Source: Streptomyces amritsarensis (GTDB lineage: Bacteria > Actinomycetota > Actinomycetes > Streptomycetales > Streptomycetaceae). Taken from it: 55,891 nucleotides of DNA. This document shows positions 28,220 through 36,736 of this stretch, one piece after another (position 1 is the stretch's first letter; the number at the start of each line of letters is the position of its first letter). The translations under genes were made by a program, and so were the position numbers. The DNA lies in assembly GCF_001953875.1 (NCBI RefSeq), contig NZ_MQUR01000047.1:1-55891 (forward strand), given 5' to 3'. The notes beneath the pieces are model-generated. The model was not told the origin of the DNA. It did no database searches and saw only the letters and a list, made by a program, of their open reading frames with translations.

Positions 28220-28406
28220 GCTTCGGTAACGACAACGGACCGCGGAGGATGCGGCTTCCAACCATCGCCGCGGACCCGGCCGCCGGCCGGTGAGCCGCGC
28301 CACTGCCGAAACCGCTACCGAGGTCGTCCCGGCGAAGCCCCGGCTGTCGGCGTGGCTGCGCCTCGGTCACGCCCGGGGCGCCTGTTGGGCGGGCGGCGGG
28401 GCTCGA

Positions 28407-29018
28407 TCACGCGGGACCGAGGACGTTGTCGAGGTGGGCGGCGAGTGAGGAGCGCAGCTCCTCGGGGGACATCTTCTGCTCGTCGACGAGGTGGGCCACC
28501 AGGTCGGCCCGGATGGCGGCCAGCAGGGCGTGGGCGGTGAAGTCCGGGGCGTGGACGCCGGGTACCCGTTCGAGCGCCGTGCGCAGGGTCTCGTGCCACC
28601 AGCCGTAGTGCTGGGCCCGGTACGGGCTGCTGATGCCGGCGTCCTCCGCGGCGGACATGAGGTTCCGGTTCTCGATCTTGAAGGCCAGGGCGGCGTCGAG
28701 GAGGTCCGCCACCTGCCGGCGGGGTGCGGAGCCCGCCGCCTCCTGAACCTCCCGCACCGTGTGCCGCAGCGGTTCGAGGCGGGAGGTGATCACGGCGGCG
28801 ATCAGGCCGGCGCGGTCGCCGAAGCGGCGGAAGAGGGTGCCCTTGCCCACGCCCGCGGCTGCGGCGATGTCGTCCATCGACACGCTGTGGGGGCTGCTGC
28901 TGGCGGCGAAGAGGGCGTCGGCGGCTGCCAGGACGGCTTCTCGGTTGCGCTGGGCGTCGGCGCGTTCGGTGCGCTCGGTCCGTGCCGTACGCTCCGTACG
29001 CTCGGCTCGTTGGGCCAC
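28407..29018 (-). CDS. TetR-family transcriptional regulator
   Basis: 203 residues. N-terminal helix-turn-helix: SMDDIAAAAGVGKGTLFRRFGDRAGLIAAV. The C-terminal ligand domain has AALAFKIENRNLMSAAE. An Arg/Thr/Glu-rich repeat tail (RTERTARTERTER) precedes the HTH. GTG at 29018 follows GAGGAGGACCC. It sits 58 bp downstream of the NmrA-like gene and is probably the last gene of the SnoaL-NmrA-TetR operon. The paired palindromes upstream of SnoaL are the likely binding sites. Confidence 0.88.
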   Translation of the reverse strand: MAQRAERTERTARTERTERADAQRNREAVLAAADALFAASSSPHSVSMDDIAAAAGVGKGTLFRRFGDRAGLIAAVITSRLEPLRHTVREVQEAAGSAPRRQVADLLDAALAFKIENRNLMSAAEDAGISSPYRAQHYGWWHETLRTALERVPGVHAPDFTAHALLAAIRADLVAHLVDEQKMSPEELRSSLAAHLDNVLGPA

Positions 29019-29076
29019 GGGTCCTCCTCGGTCTGCGGCCTCTCCGGCCCCCGAAATGATAGGCGGCCGGGTGGTG

Positions 29077-29979
29077 TCAGTCGTGCGCGGCCGTCCGCAC
29101 CTCCCGCTCCACGAAGGCGCGAAAGGTACCCGGGGGACGCCCTGTGAGGCGCTCGACGGCGTCCGAGGTACGGTCCTCGGCACCGTCGGCGATGGCGCGG
29201 TCCATGGCCGCCAGCATGGTGGCGAATTCCAGCGGTATCTCGGCCGCCCAGCGGTCGCGCAGTTCTTCGAAGGTCAGTTGCCGGTGCACGACGGGGCGGC
29301 CGGTGGCCTCGGCGATGATCGCGGCCGCGTCGGCGTAGCTCAGCGCCTGCGGTCCGGTGAGGACCAGGTCGGTGTTGGGGGCCTGATCGTCGGTCAGGGC
29401 GCGGACGGCCACGGCGGCGATGTCCTCGGCGTCGACGAATCCGACGCGTCCGTCACCCGAGGCCGTGAGGATGGTGCCGTGTTCGCGGATGGTGCGTGCG
29501 TGCGGCGCGGAACCGGCGAAGTTCTGCATGAACCAGGAGGGCCGCAGCACCGCCCACTCCTCGAACAGGGCGGGCAGTTGCTCGTGGACCCGGCCGACGG
29601 CGGGACCGCCGGCGGGGATCGCCGACGAGCTGAGCAGGACCGCGCGGCGTACGCCTGCCGCGCGCGCCTGCCGCAGGAAGGGCAGCATGACCCCGGCCGG
29701 GTCCGGGGAGCCGGTGGGCGGGATCAGATAGACGCGGTCGACGCCGTCCAGGGCCCCGGCCCAGGTGGCGGGTTCGTTCCAGTCGAAGCGGACGGACTGC
29801 GCGCCCGGCTGCGGGGTCGGGGCCCGTCCGGCGGCCTTGACGCGGCGGCCCTCGGCGATCAGCCCGGCGGTGACGCGGCGGCCGGTGGTGCCGGCGGCCC
29901 CGATGACCAGAGTGGTCGCATGGTGGGCGTGCTCGGCCTGGGAGGCGTGAGGGGCGTGGGAGGTGTGGGGGGTCGTCAT
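29077..29979 (-). CDS. NmrA-like NAD(P)-binding oxidoreductase
   Basis: 300 residues. Atypical short-chain family. NAD(P)-binding loop VIGAAGTTGRRVTAGL (about 25-40), VDRVYLIPPTGSPDP, RRAVLLSSSAI and WAVLRPSWFMQNFAG are typical of NmrA/TMR-type quinone oxidoreductase-like proteins. The N-terminus carries a His/Ala/Ser-rich tail. ATG at 29979 overlaps the stop of the SnoaL gene by 4 bp (ATGA). Likely reduces a quinone or other small molecule, or senses NADPH. The substrate is unknown. Confidence 0.87.
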   Translation of the reverse strand: MTTPHTSHAPHASQAEHAHHATTLVIGAAGTTGRRVTAGLIAEGRRVKAAGRAPTPQPGAQSVRFDWNEPATWAGALDGVDRVYLIPPTGSPDPAGVMLPFLRQARAAGVRRAVLLSSSAIPAGGPAVGRVHEQLPALFEEWAVLRPSWFMQNFAGSAPHARTIREHGTILTASGDGRVGFVDAEDIAAVAVRALTDDQAPNTDLVLTGPQALSYADAAAIIAEATGRPVVHRQLTFEELRDRWAAEIPLEFATMLAAMDRAIADGAEDRTSDAVERLTGRPPGTFRAFVEREVRTAAHD

Positions 29980-30401
29980 CGGTTCGCTCCCGTGAAGTCG
30001 GCGCCGGACTCTGACGCGGCCAGAGGGTTCCAGTAGTCGCGGTAGGAGGTGATGAGGCCGTTCTCGACCGTGACCACGGCGATGTACGTCATGTCGTAGG
30101 GGGTGTCGGTCTTCACCAGCCGACCGACGCCGCGCATCTCGACCACGATCGTTTCGGGGGCGGTGGTCTGGTGGACGGTCACCTCGGGGAAGTCGTGCAG
30201 GTCGATGTGGTCGGGGTAGTGGCGCATGTACTCGCCGACCGCGGCCTTGCCTTCGAGGCGGCGCGGCCGGCCGTCCGGGGCGAAGGGGAACTCGAGTACG
30301 CCGTGGGTGTCCCACAGGTCCACCCAGCCGGGGATGTCCTTCGCCAGCAGCAGTTGCAGGCCGTGGCGGTACAGCTCCGCGGCCGTCATGGGGTTGGTCA
30401 T
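29976..30401 (-). CDS. SnoaL-like/NTF2-fold protein
   Basis: 141 residues. Cone-shaped NTF2-like fold typical of SnoaL/ketosteroid isomerase relatives: AAELYRHGLQLLLAKDIPGW, then WDTHGVLEFPFAPDGRPRRL, YMRHYPDHIDLHDF, and a closing beta-sheet ending in ITSYRDYWNPLA. The pocket has His/Asp residues but catalysis cannot be inferred. First gene of the SnoaL-NmrA-TetR operon. ATG at 30401, with GGAAG about 9 nt upstream. Confidence 0.85.
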   Translation of the reverse strand: MTNPMTAAELYRHGLQLLLAKDIPGWVDLWDTHGVLEFPFAPDGRPRRLEGKAAVGEYMRHYPDHIDLHDFPEVTVHQTTAPETIVVEMRGVGRLVKTDTPYDMTYIAVVTVENGLITSYRDYWNPLAASESGADFTGANR

Positions 30402-30473
30402 GGTCAAGGCTTCCGTTCCGCTCGATGTGGCAGCGTTGCCCGGCGGCTCGCGAGAAGGCGGTAGCCGCAATAA

Positions 30474-30521
30474 ACGGACCAGCAGTCCGTATGATCTCGA
30501 GCGTACGGACCGGCGGTCCGC
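30474..30521. promoter_or_regulatory. Two TetR-type operators upstream of the SnoaL-NmrA-TetR operon
   Basis: ACGGAC-CAGCA-GTCCGT (30474-30490) is a perfect 6-5-6 inverted repeat. ACGGAC-CGGCG-GTCCGC (30505-30521) is the same site with one changed end base. Centres are 31 bp apart, three helical turns, which suits cooperative binding of a TetR dimer pair on one face of the DNA. Confidence 0.75.
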
Positions 30522-30547
30522 TTGGCAAGCGCGGGACGCCAGGCGGA

Positions 30548-31162
30548 TCAGGCGCTCCCCCCGCGACCGACGTCCCCGCCCGGTACGGGCGGCGTCCCCA
30601 GCATGGAGACGAGGTGGTCCAGCGCCGCCTCGGCGGCCGGTGTGCCGGGCAACACCTCGGGAGCGATGTCCGGTGCGGTGCGGCGCAGGTCGAGCCAGCC
30701 CAGGTAGGCGGCGTAGGCGGCCAGGGCGCGGTGGCGGGCATCGCCCGGGGCGAGCCCGAGGTCGGCGAAGACGGCCTCCAGGTATCCGATCCGGGTGCGG
30801 GTGACCCGGTCGACCACCTCCGCCACGGCCGGGTGGGCGTCGCGGGCGGCGCCCAGCGCGGGCTCGAGGCCCGCGATCCCCTCGTCACCGAGGGCCGCGA
30901 GCAGCAGCGTCCGGGCGCGCGTCCAGGGGTCGCCGTGGGCGCCGACCGCGGCGATGACCTCGGTGGTGGCGTGCCGCTCCCAGGTCTCCAGGGCGGCGAC
31001 GAGCAGGGCGTCGCGGTTCTCGAAGTGCCAGTAGAAGCTGCCGCGCGAGACGCCGAGCTCGCGGGCGAGGACGTCGACGGCCACGGCGGAGACACCTCCC
31101 CTGGCGAACGCCCTGAGCGCCGCCATCGTCCAGTCCTCTTTGCTCACTCGACCCTTCGCCAT
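30548..31162 (-). CDS. TetR-family transcriptional regulator
   Basis: 204 residues. HTH in VAVDVLARELGVSRGSFYWHFENRDALLVAALE (FYWHF is the recognition helix signature). The C-terminal domain is helical with WLDLRRTAPD. ATG at 31162. It is divergent from the DUF3995-like gene at 31241, with only 78 bp between the starts and a strong palindrome in that gap, so it very likely represses itself and the divergent gene. Confidence 0.9.
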   Translation of the reverse strand: MAKGRVSKEDWTMAALRAFARGGVSAVAVDVLARELGVSRGSFYWHFENRDALLVAALETWERHATTEVIAAVGAHGDPWTRARTLLLAALGDEGIAGLEPALGAARDAHPAVAEVVDRVTRTRIGYLEAVFADLGLAPGDARHRALAAYAAYLGWLDLRRTAPDIAPEVLPGTPAAEAALDHLVSMLGTPPVPGGDVGRGGSA

Positions 31163-31170
31163 GTTCCGTA

Positions 31171-31201
31171 CAGTAGTGTATGGAAAATCCATACAGCACT
31201 G
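31171..31201. promoter_or_regulatory. TetR operator in the divergent promoter
   Basis: TGTATGGA-AAA-TCCATACA (31177-31195) is a perfect 8-3-8 inverted repeat. Outer arms CAGT (31171-31174) and ACTG (31198-31201) extend it to a 14-3-14 palindrome with two mismatched positions. It lies between the TetR gene start and the DUF3995-like gene start. Confidence 0.75.
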
Positions 31202-31240
31202 TCTGGATCTACTGACGGGCATCGTGGGGAAGGGGCACCG

Positions 31241-31831
31241 ATGGACACGACGACGGGAACGGGCGCGGACGTGCACAGGGACGCGGCCGGGGACGGGGAC
31301 CGGGACGGGGATCGGGGGGCGCACGCGGGAGCGGGAGCGGGCGGTGCGGACGGGGGCGGCACCGCGGCGGTGCCGCGTCCTGTCCGGGCGGCGGCGGTCG
31401 TGGCGGCCGGCGGCCTGGCCGCGGCTGCGGCACTGCACGTCGTCTGGATCCGCTCGCCGTGGCCGCTGGGCCCCCCGGCGGAACTGGCCGAGGTGGTGGT
31501 GGGCACCGACCAGGAGGGGCTGCCGCCTGCCGCGGCGACGGCCGCGGTGGCCGGCCTGCTGGCCGCGGCCTCGGGCATGGTGCTGGCCTGCGCCCGCCCG
31601 GATTCCGCGCTGGGCCGCGCCCGTCCCGTACGGGTGGGGCTGTGGGCCGTATCGGCTGTCCTGGCCGCGCGGGGGCTGGGCGGTCTGGTCGTTTCCGGCC
31701 TGGACCTCCAGCAGACGCCGGCCCGGTACACGGCGATGGATCTGCGGGTGTATTCGCCGCTGTGCATCGCGCTGTCGTCCCTGACCGGCTACGTCGCGTC
31801 GCGCACCCGGCGCCGCGCCGGCCGGCTCTGA
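31241..31831 (+). CDS. DUF3995-like membrane protein
   Basis: 196 residues. A hydrophilic Asp/Gly/Ala-rich N-terminus (about 45 residues) is followed by four hydrophobic helices. HVVWIRSPWPLG and the terminal RYTAMDLRVYSPLCIALSS match the DUF3995 pattern, a four-helix family of unknown function. ATG at 31241 after GGGGAAGGGG. Controlled by the divergent TetR. TetR-paired membrane proteins are often exporters or stress proteins, but the role is not known here. Confidence 0.8.
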   Translation: MDTTTGTGADVHRDAAGDGDRDGDRGAHAGAGAGGADGGGTAAVPRPVRAAAVVAAGGLAAAAALHVVWIRSPWPLGPPAELAEVVVGTDQEGLPPAAATAAVAGLLAAASGMVLACARPDSALGRARPVRVGLWAVSAVLAARGLGGLVVSGLDLQQTPARYTAMDLRVYSPLCIALSSLTGYVASRTRRRAGRL

Positions 31832-31887
31832 CCGGGCGCCGTGGTCGGCCTCGGGGAGGTTCCGTCGACCACGGCGTCCGCATGCGA

Positions 31888-32253
31888 TCAGGAAGTGCGC
31901 TTCAGGGTCCAGGTGTTGGGGTTGAAGCTCGGGACGGCGGAGTAGCGACAGCCGCTGGAGTAGTAGGTGCTGGTGATGGTCCAGCCGGCGGGCGGCCACG
32001 TGGACGCGCAGGCGTTGACCTGGGTGCCGACCGGGTAGCCCCTGAGGTCCTTGATCTGCTTCATGTTGGGCGTGAAGCCGGAGCCGCACCCGCCGCTGTT
32101 CCACCACTGGACGTCCACCCAGCCGTCCGGGGTGAGCGTACTGGCGCACATGTTGACCGTGTCACCGGGTGCCGCCGAGGCGGGACTTGCGGTGACGGCC
32201 AGGGCGGTGACGGCCATGGTGGCCAGGGCAACGGCATAGCGTGTGCGGATCAC
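31888..32253 (-). CDS. Secreted protein with two internal cysteine repeats
   Basis: 121 residues. The signal peptide ends at ASPASA-APG. The mature 92 residues consist of two copies of one about 45-residue unit: VNMCASTLTPDGWVDVQWW...GCGSGF, and VNACASTWPPAGWTITSTYY...GCRYSAV. Each has one Cys pair, likely a disulfide, and aromatic clusters. This suggests an internal duplication and an extracellular, possibly glycan-binding, stable protein. The family is not recognised. GTG at 32253 with AAGGAA upstream. Confidence 0.75.
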   Translation of the reverse strand: MIRTRYAVALATMAVTALAVTASPASAAPGDTVNMCASTLTPDGWVDVQWWNSGGCGSGFTPNMKQIKDLRGYPVGTQVNACASTWPPAGWTITSTYYSSGCRYSAVPSFNPNTWTLKRTS

Positions 32254-32494
32254 GAGACGTTCCTTCCTCGGCGCACCGGGATCGCCGCCGACGGTCGGCA
32301 GGCCGTGCCAGGCGCCGCGTCATTGCTATCCGACCGCTTCAGGATGCAGAAAGTGACCTTTTGGGCATAACTCTGCGATCGTTTAGAGCCGCTGTCCGGC
32401 CTCCGCCTTCCAGGGCCGCCTGCCCCGCGGCGGCCGATCGCCCTGCGGGGAGCACGTGCGAGCAGGGCCACCCGGCCCGCAACCCCCGTACAGG

Positions 32495-33022
32495 TCAGGC
32501 GGCGTGGCAGAGCTGCGCCGGGTCGGCCGGGGCGGGAGTGCGGGCCACGGTCGCGGGCAGGTGGCGGGGACCGCGGAGGGTGTCCGCGGTCTGCGCGTGG
32601 TTCCGGGCGAAAACGACGAGGCGCAGCACGGCGAAACGGGCCACGCCCGCGAACGCGGACGCCGACAGGTAGACGACCTGCTCCAGCAGCGGATCGGGCG
32701 CCGCCGCCAACTGCCGCAGGGCCAGCATCGCCATGCAGGTCACGGCGTACGCGGCCACTGCGGACCCGGCCGACTGCGCGTGCTGGCGCCGGCTCGCGCG
32801 GCCGCCCGCGCCGAAGGTGAAGCGCGCGTGGAGCTCGGTGGCGAGGAGCGTGGAGGCCGCGGTGATCAGGGCGTTGGCCAGCGCCCAGGGGATCCAGGAG
32901 GCCAGCGCTCCCACGGCGAAGCTGGAGGCGAGCCCCACGCCGCCGCCGCAGAGCACGAAGCGGGCGAAGGCGGTGAGGGCGCCGGGCTGCGCCGCCTGCT
33001 GTCGGCTCTGCGCTGTCTCCAT
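32495..33022 (-). CDS. GtrA-like membrane protein
   Basis: 175 residues. Four hydrophobic helices with the GtrA-family look: FARFVLCGGGVGLASSFAV at helix 1, WALANALITAASTLLATELHARFTFG at helix 2-3, and FAVLRLVVFARN at the last helix. GtrA proteins flip or deliver lipid-linked sugars for cell-surface glycans. ATG at 33022 follows GGGAGGGG at 7 nt. No glycosyltransferase is adjacent, though a GT1 gene lies 1.2 kb away. Confidence 0.82.
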   Translation of the reverse strand: METAQSRQQAAQPGALTAFARFVLCGGGVGLASSFAVGALASWIPWALANALITAASTLLATELHARFTFGAGGRASRRQHAQSAGSAVAAYAVTCMAMLALRQLAAAPDPLLEQVVYLSASAFAGVARFAVLRLVVFARNHAQTADTLRGPRHLPATVARTPAPADPAQLCHAA

Positions 33023-33546
33023 GATGCGACCCCTCCCACGATTTACCGGCGAACGCGCACCCACCGCCGGTCCGACCGACGGGCGCGCCACCCATGACGC
33101 CATCATGGCTCATCAATGGCACCACGTCGAGCCACTATTGACGCCACGTCGGATCGCGGAGGGTGAAGATGCAGTTCAGAAGCAGCGCCACGGTGTCCAA
33201 GTTTCTTGTCCGTGCACCCTTTTCGTGGCGCCAGGGAGGCCTGGGCCGGAGCGTGAGTCGAGCCGGGTCGAGCCTCGGCCGCCCCTGACGGACGATCAGC
33301 CCCGGTGTGGAATCGGCCTGGAGGGGACCGGCCCGTACCGGTCGGCCGGGCGCGGCAGCGGGGCCATGCGGCGCGGGTACGGCGCGCGGGTACGGCGTGT
33401 GGAGGAAGGGCCGTCGACAGCCGGAGCGGCCCGGTGGCTCGGCCGGAGCGGTCCGGCGGTGGCCTGGCGGACGCGCCGGAGCGGGCCGGAGCCCGCGGCG
33501 GCGCGTCCCGCCCTCGAAGCCTCTCGGGCAGTGCCTCGGCGGACGG
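33023..33546. other. Non-coding stretch, no feature recognised
   Basis: 524 bp without a credible gene. Frames here are low-complexity Arg/Pro/Gly shadows. It begins with the upstream region of the GtrA-like gene and includes a less GC-rich patch near 33170-33230. I see no terminator or repeat. Confidence 0.5.
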
Positions 33547-33792
33547 TCAGGCGCCCACGCCGAGGACGGTACGGATCAACGTCCGCTGGGCGTCGGTCAG
33601 GCAGGGGTCCTGGAGGTCGAGCACCTCGTCGTCCACGGTGATCCGGTAGCGGTAGCCGTCGGGCACGGGGGCGACGGCCCGCTGAGCGAGTTCCTCCAGG
33701 TCCGCCGCGTCCGCGCGTCCGGTCGTGTCGAGTGCGCTGAGCTTCTCCAGGCCGCCGGCGAAGCCTCCGGAGCGGGTGACCGTTATCAGCAT
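33547..33792 (-). CDS. Emfourin-like protease inhibitor
   Basis: 81 residues. Matches the emfourin (protealysin inhibitor) pattern: a first strand ITVTRSGGFAGG, then LSALDTTGRADAADLEELAQ, a GYRYRITVDDE strand and a closing helix TDAQRTLIRTVLG. Known members inhibit M4 metallopeptidases and are usually beside the protease gene. No M4 protease (HEXXH...GXXNEXXSD) is found in the window, so this one is an orphan. ATG at 33792 with GGAAGGAACGGCC upstream. Cytosolic by absence of a signal. Confidence 0.78.
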   Translation of the reverse strand: MLITVTRSGGFAGGLEKLSALDTTGRADAADLEELAQRAVAPVPDGYRYRITVDDEVLDLQDPCLTDAQRTLIRTVLGVGA

Positions 33793-34197
33793 GGCCGTTC
33801 CTTCCTGTTCGCGGGTGTGTCATACGGTCTGCGCGTCGCAGCCCTTGCCGCGCATGCCCCGAACCGCGGCCCGCTGTCAGCGAGCCGGCGCCGGTCCGTA
33901 CGAACGTCCGGAAAACGCTGTCGCGAGCCGGGGGGCCGACCGGCCACAGGGCCGGAGCGGGCGTGCGACGCGCATGAGCCGTTCGGCGAGGAGGGCGCGC
34001 ACCGGTTTCGTCGTCCCGGGGTGATCGGCAAGCCGCGCCTGGGGGTTGGCGGGCGCCTTGCCCGTGGTCCTCCCAGAACGTCTGGTTTTCGATCTCCGAT
34101 GGGGAACACCGCATGCGGTCCCGGCAGTTCTTCGGATGGAACCGGGGGCGAGCCCGCACCGCCCGTCCCCGACCGCAGACATGGGCAAGGAGAAACC
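33793..34197. other. Non-coding stretch upstream of the glycosyltransferase
   Basis: 405 bp with no convincing gene in either strand. It separates the divergent emfourin-like gene and the glycosyltransferase and presumably holds both promoters. No clear palindrome or box stands out. Confidence 0.5.
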
Positions 34198-35319
34198 GTG
34201 CGCATTCTCTTCACCGGCCCGGCCTCGGCCGGGCACCTCTTTCCGATGATTCCGACCGCGCAGGCCTTACGCGCCGCCGGGCACGAAGTGCTGTTCGCCG
34301 GCTCGCAGCCGCTGCACCCACTGCGCCAGGCAGGATTCCCGGTCGTCGAAATAGGCGACGGCCGCACCATCCGGGATGTGTTCGAACAGGCCACGGGCGA
34401 GGAGGCGCGCTACGTCACGACCGACCTGACCTCCGACCAGATCCTCGACCGGGCTGCCCACGGCTTTGCGCTGCTGTCCCGCTCCACCGTGGACGGCCTG
34501 CTGGACGTCGCCGAGAGCTGGGGCGCCGACCTGCTCGTCTACGACTCCTTCCAAGCCTCGGCCCCGCTGGTGGCGGCCAAGCTCAAGATCCCGTCCGTGA
34601 TCCAGAACTTCGGCGTCACCTCCGGCCACGACATGGTCGGCCGGCTCGCCTCCAACTTCACAGAGGCGTACGAGACGTACGGGGTGGCCGGCCCTGCCGA
34701 GACCACCGCACTGAACATCGTCCCCGCCTCCCTCGGCGGTGACCCGGACGGCCTGCGGATGCGCTACGTCCCGTACAACGGCGGCGGCTTCGTCCCCCGC
34801 GAACTGCTCCGTCGCGGTGACCGCCCGCGCGTGGCGGTCACCCTGGGCACGGTGCTCACCGAGCTGGACGGCGTGCGCGCCATAGTCCGCCTGATCGAGG
34901 CCGCCGCGTCGGTGGACGCGGAGTTCCTGCTCGCCGTGGGCGACGCCGACCTCGCACCGCTCGGCACCCTCCCCGACAACGTGCGCGCACTGCCCTGGGT
35001 CCCGCTCGCCGAGCTGCTGACCGCTTCGGACGCGCTGATCCACCACGGCGGCTCCGGCACCATGCTCACCGCCCTCCAGGCCGGACTGCCCCAACTCCTC
35101 CTCCCCCAGGGCGCCGACCACTTCACCAACGCCGACGCCCTCACCGCGACGGGCGCCGCCCTGCGTTCCGCCTCCGACGGCGTCGACGCTGCGCTCCTCA
35201 CCCGGCTGACCGTCGACCCGGACCTGCGGGAGGCCGCGGGCCGCCTCCGCGCGGAAAACGCCGCTCTGCCGACCCCGGCCGAGACGGTCCCCGCTCTGGA
35301 GGCCCTGGCGTCCGCCTGA
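34198..35319 (+). CDS. GT1 glycosyltransferase (antibiotic/macrolide type)
   Basis: 373 residues. GT-B fold. The N-terminal acceptor domain starts RILFTGPASAGHLFPMIPTA. The C-terminal donor domain has RVAVTLGTVL, VRALPWVPLAELL and the nucleotide-sugar signature HHGGSGTMLTALQAGLPQLL followed by PQGADHFTNA. This is the EryCIII/calicheamicin-type family that transfers NDP-sugars to small molecules, including self-resistance glycosylation. No sugar biosynthesis or polyketide genes are nearby, so a resistance or detoxification role is possible. GTG at 34198 has AAGGAG upstream. Confidence 0.92.
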   Translation: MRILFTGPASAGHLFPMIPTAQALRAAGHEVLFAGSQPLHPLRQAGFPVVEIGDGRTIRDVFEQATGEEARYVTTDLTSDQILDRAAHGFALLSRSTVDGLLDVAESWGADLLVYDSFQASAPLVAAKLKIPSVIQNFGVTSGHDMVGRLASNFTEAYETYGVAGPAETTALNIVPASLGGDPDGLRMRYVPYNGGGFVPRELLRRGDRPRVAVTLGTVLTELDGVRAIVRLIEAAASVDAEFLLAVGDADLAPLGTLPDNVRALPWVPLAELLTASDALIHHGGSGTMLTALQAGLPQLLLPQGADHFTNADALTATGAALRSASDGVDAALLTRLTVDPDLREAAGRLRAENAALPTPAETVPALEALASA

Positions 35320-35672
35320 GCCACCTCCGCGAAGTCGCCCGGGCGGAAAATCCCGAGCGCCGGAGGTGACGGACGCCCTCCACAGCGTGAGGCGCGAGGC
35401 GCAGCGACGCCGGGGGATGCCACGCCGCCGGACGGGGGCGCGCCGGCACGCAGCAGGCGGGCAGGTGGGCCGACAGCTCACCCCTTCACGGGCCGCCTGC
35501 CTGCGTAACACGGCGATGTGGCTCCGCAGCGGCATCTCCAGGCTGCGATGCGCATGCTTCTTCGGCACCGGCACCACGGCACCACGGCGCAGTGGCACCG
35601 TGGTGCCGAGCCCGCCGACGGCGTCGAGCCGACCGCCCGCACGGGTAGGGGGCGCAGCCCGCCCCCTACCCG
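35320..35672. other. Convergent intergenic region with inverted repeats
   Basis: 353 bp between the glycosyltransferase (plus) and an alpha/beta hydrolase (minus). No convincing gene. It contains GGCACCACGG (35570-35579) matched by CCGTGGTGCC (35598-35607), a perfect 10-bp stem with an 18-nt loop, and a stronger hairpin at 35641-35673. Confidence 0.6.
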
Positions 35673-35673
35673 T
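35641..35673. terminator. Strong hairpin terminator between convergent genes
   Basis: ACGGGTAGGGGGC (35641-35653) pairs perfectly with GCCCCCTACCCGT (35661-35673) around a 7-nt loop. It touches the stop codon of the minus-strand hydrolase. There is no U-tract, common in streptomycete terminators. It could work in both directions. Confidence 0.75.
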
Positions 35674-36587
35674 CAGGCCGTCACGGTGAGCGCGGCTATG
35701 TCGCCCAGCACCTGGGCCGCCGGCGCCGGGTCGACCAGCCACTTGAGGTGGCTGCCGTCGAGGGTGCGGACGTCGTAGGGGTTGTCCGGTGTCAGGGTGT
35801 CGCCCTCGCGGATCAGCCGGTCCTGCATGGGGAGCGGCAGACTCGCGTCGTCGGCCAGGCGCACGAAGGTCTTCGGGATACGGCCCCAGGTGGCGGCCTG
35901 CGCCCGGTCGGCGGAGGTGCCGACGTCGAGGTTCTCGTCGGGCTGGAAGGTGTTGAGGAAGGTCAGGAACTGCTCGTCGGTGCCGTCGGCGAGGAAGGCC
36001 GCCTTCAACGCGGCGAGGGCCGCGGGGTCCGCCGTACGGAAGTTGACGCGCAGCAGCCCGAGTTCCGCGGGGTTGCCGGCCAGCGCCAGGCTCAGGGAGG
36101 CGGCGTCGACCTTGGCCATCTCCGGTTCGGCGTAGTAGCCGCCGACCTCCAGGTCGACCGGGGCCCAGGCCGCGACGTACACGATGCGGTCGATCAGGTC
36201 CGGCCGTGCGTTGGCGGCGGCGGTGGCCGTGATGCCGCCGCGGCTGTGGGCGACGAGGATGACCGGCCCGTTCTGCTTGGCCCGTTCCAGGACGCCGATC
36301 AGGTGCGCGGCGTTGTCGGCGAGCGTCACGCCCCGGATCGAGCCGGGCGCGGCGGCGAGGCCTTCGGGATCCTGCGGTGCCTGATAGGCGCGGTGGTAGC
36401 TCGCCCCGAATCCGTGGCCGGGCAGGTCGACGGCTACGGATCGGTGCCCGAGAAGGCCGAGTTCGGCTTGGAGCGGCGCGAAGGAGAAGGAGTTCGCGAA
36501 GGCACCGTGCACCAGCACGAAGGTCGGGGTCGGCTGCATCTGTCTGCTCACTCGCTCTCTGCCGAACATGAGGATTCCGTGGGACAT
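35673..36587 (-). CDS. Alpha/beta hydrolase
   Basis: Up to 304 residues. TFVLVHGAFANSFSF opens the fold. The nucleophile Ser is in LVAHSRGGITA and the final His in LDGSHLKWLVDP, with an Asp in the loop before it. This is the esterase/hydroxynitrile-lyase-like subgroup that also includes pyrethroid hydrolases. The lid (180-260) contains FLTFLNTFQPDENLD. Several starts are possible (36587, an internal ATG, or GTG near residue 13) and none has a strong ribosome site. Cytosolic. Substrate unknown. Confidence 0.85.
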   Translation of the reverse strand: MSHGILMFGRERVSRQMQPTPTFVLVHGAFANSFSFAPLQAELGLLGHRSVAVDLPGHGFGASYHRAYQAPQDPEGLAAAPGSIRGVTLADNAAHLIGVLERAKQNGPVILVAHSRGGITATAAANARPDLIDRIVYVAAWAPVDLEVGGYYAEPEMAKVDAASLSLALAGNPAELGLLRVNFRTADPAALAALKAAFLADGTDEQFLTFLNTFQPDENLDVGTSADRAQAATWGRIPKTFVRLADDASLPLPMQDRLIREGDTLTPDNPYDVRTLDGSHLKWLVDPAPAAQVLGDIAALTVTA

Positions 36588-36736
36588 CGGTGGCGCGAGC
36601 GCCCGCCGCAGCCCGTAGGGACAGTACGCAGAGAATGATCACCAAACAATCGGTACGGACCCCTCCGCCTGTTCTTCGGGCTGCGCCCGACCCGGCGGAC
36701 GGCGGCCGACCGGGCTGCGGACGGCGGCCGCCCCGG

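Noticed and set aside
33296..34159. 287-codon minus-strand frame over the emfourin-like gene
   Set aside because: Arg/Pro-rich shadow of another frame.
35570..35607. 10-bp inverted repeat with an 18-nt loop as a second terminator
   Set aside because: Long loop and inner tandem repeat make it a weak terminator; the 35641 hairpin is better.
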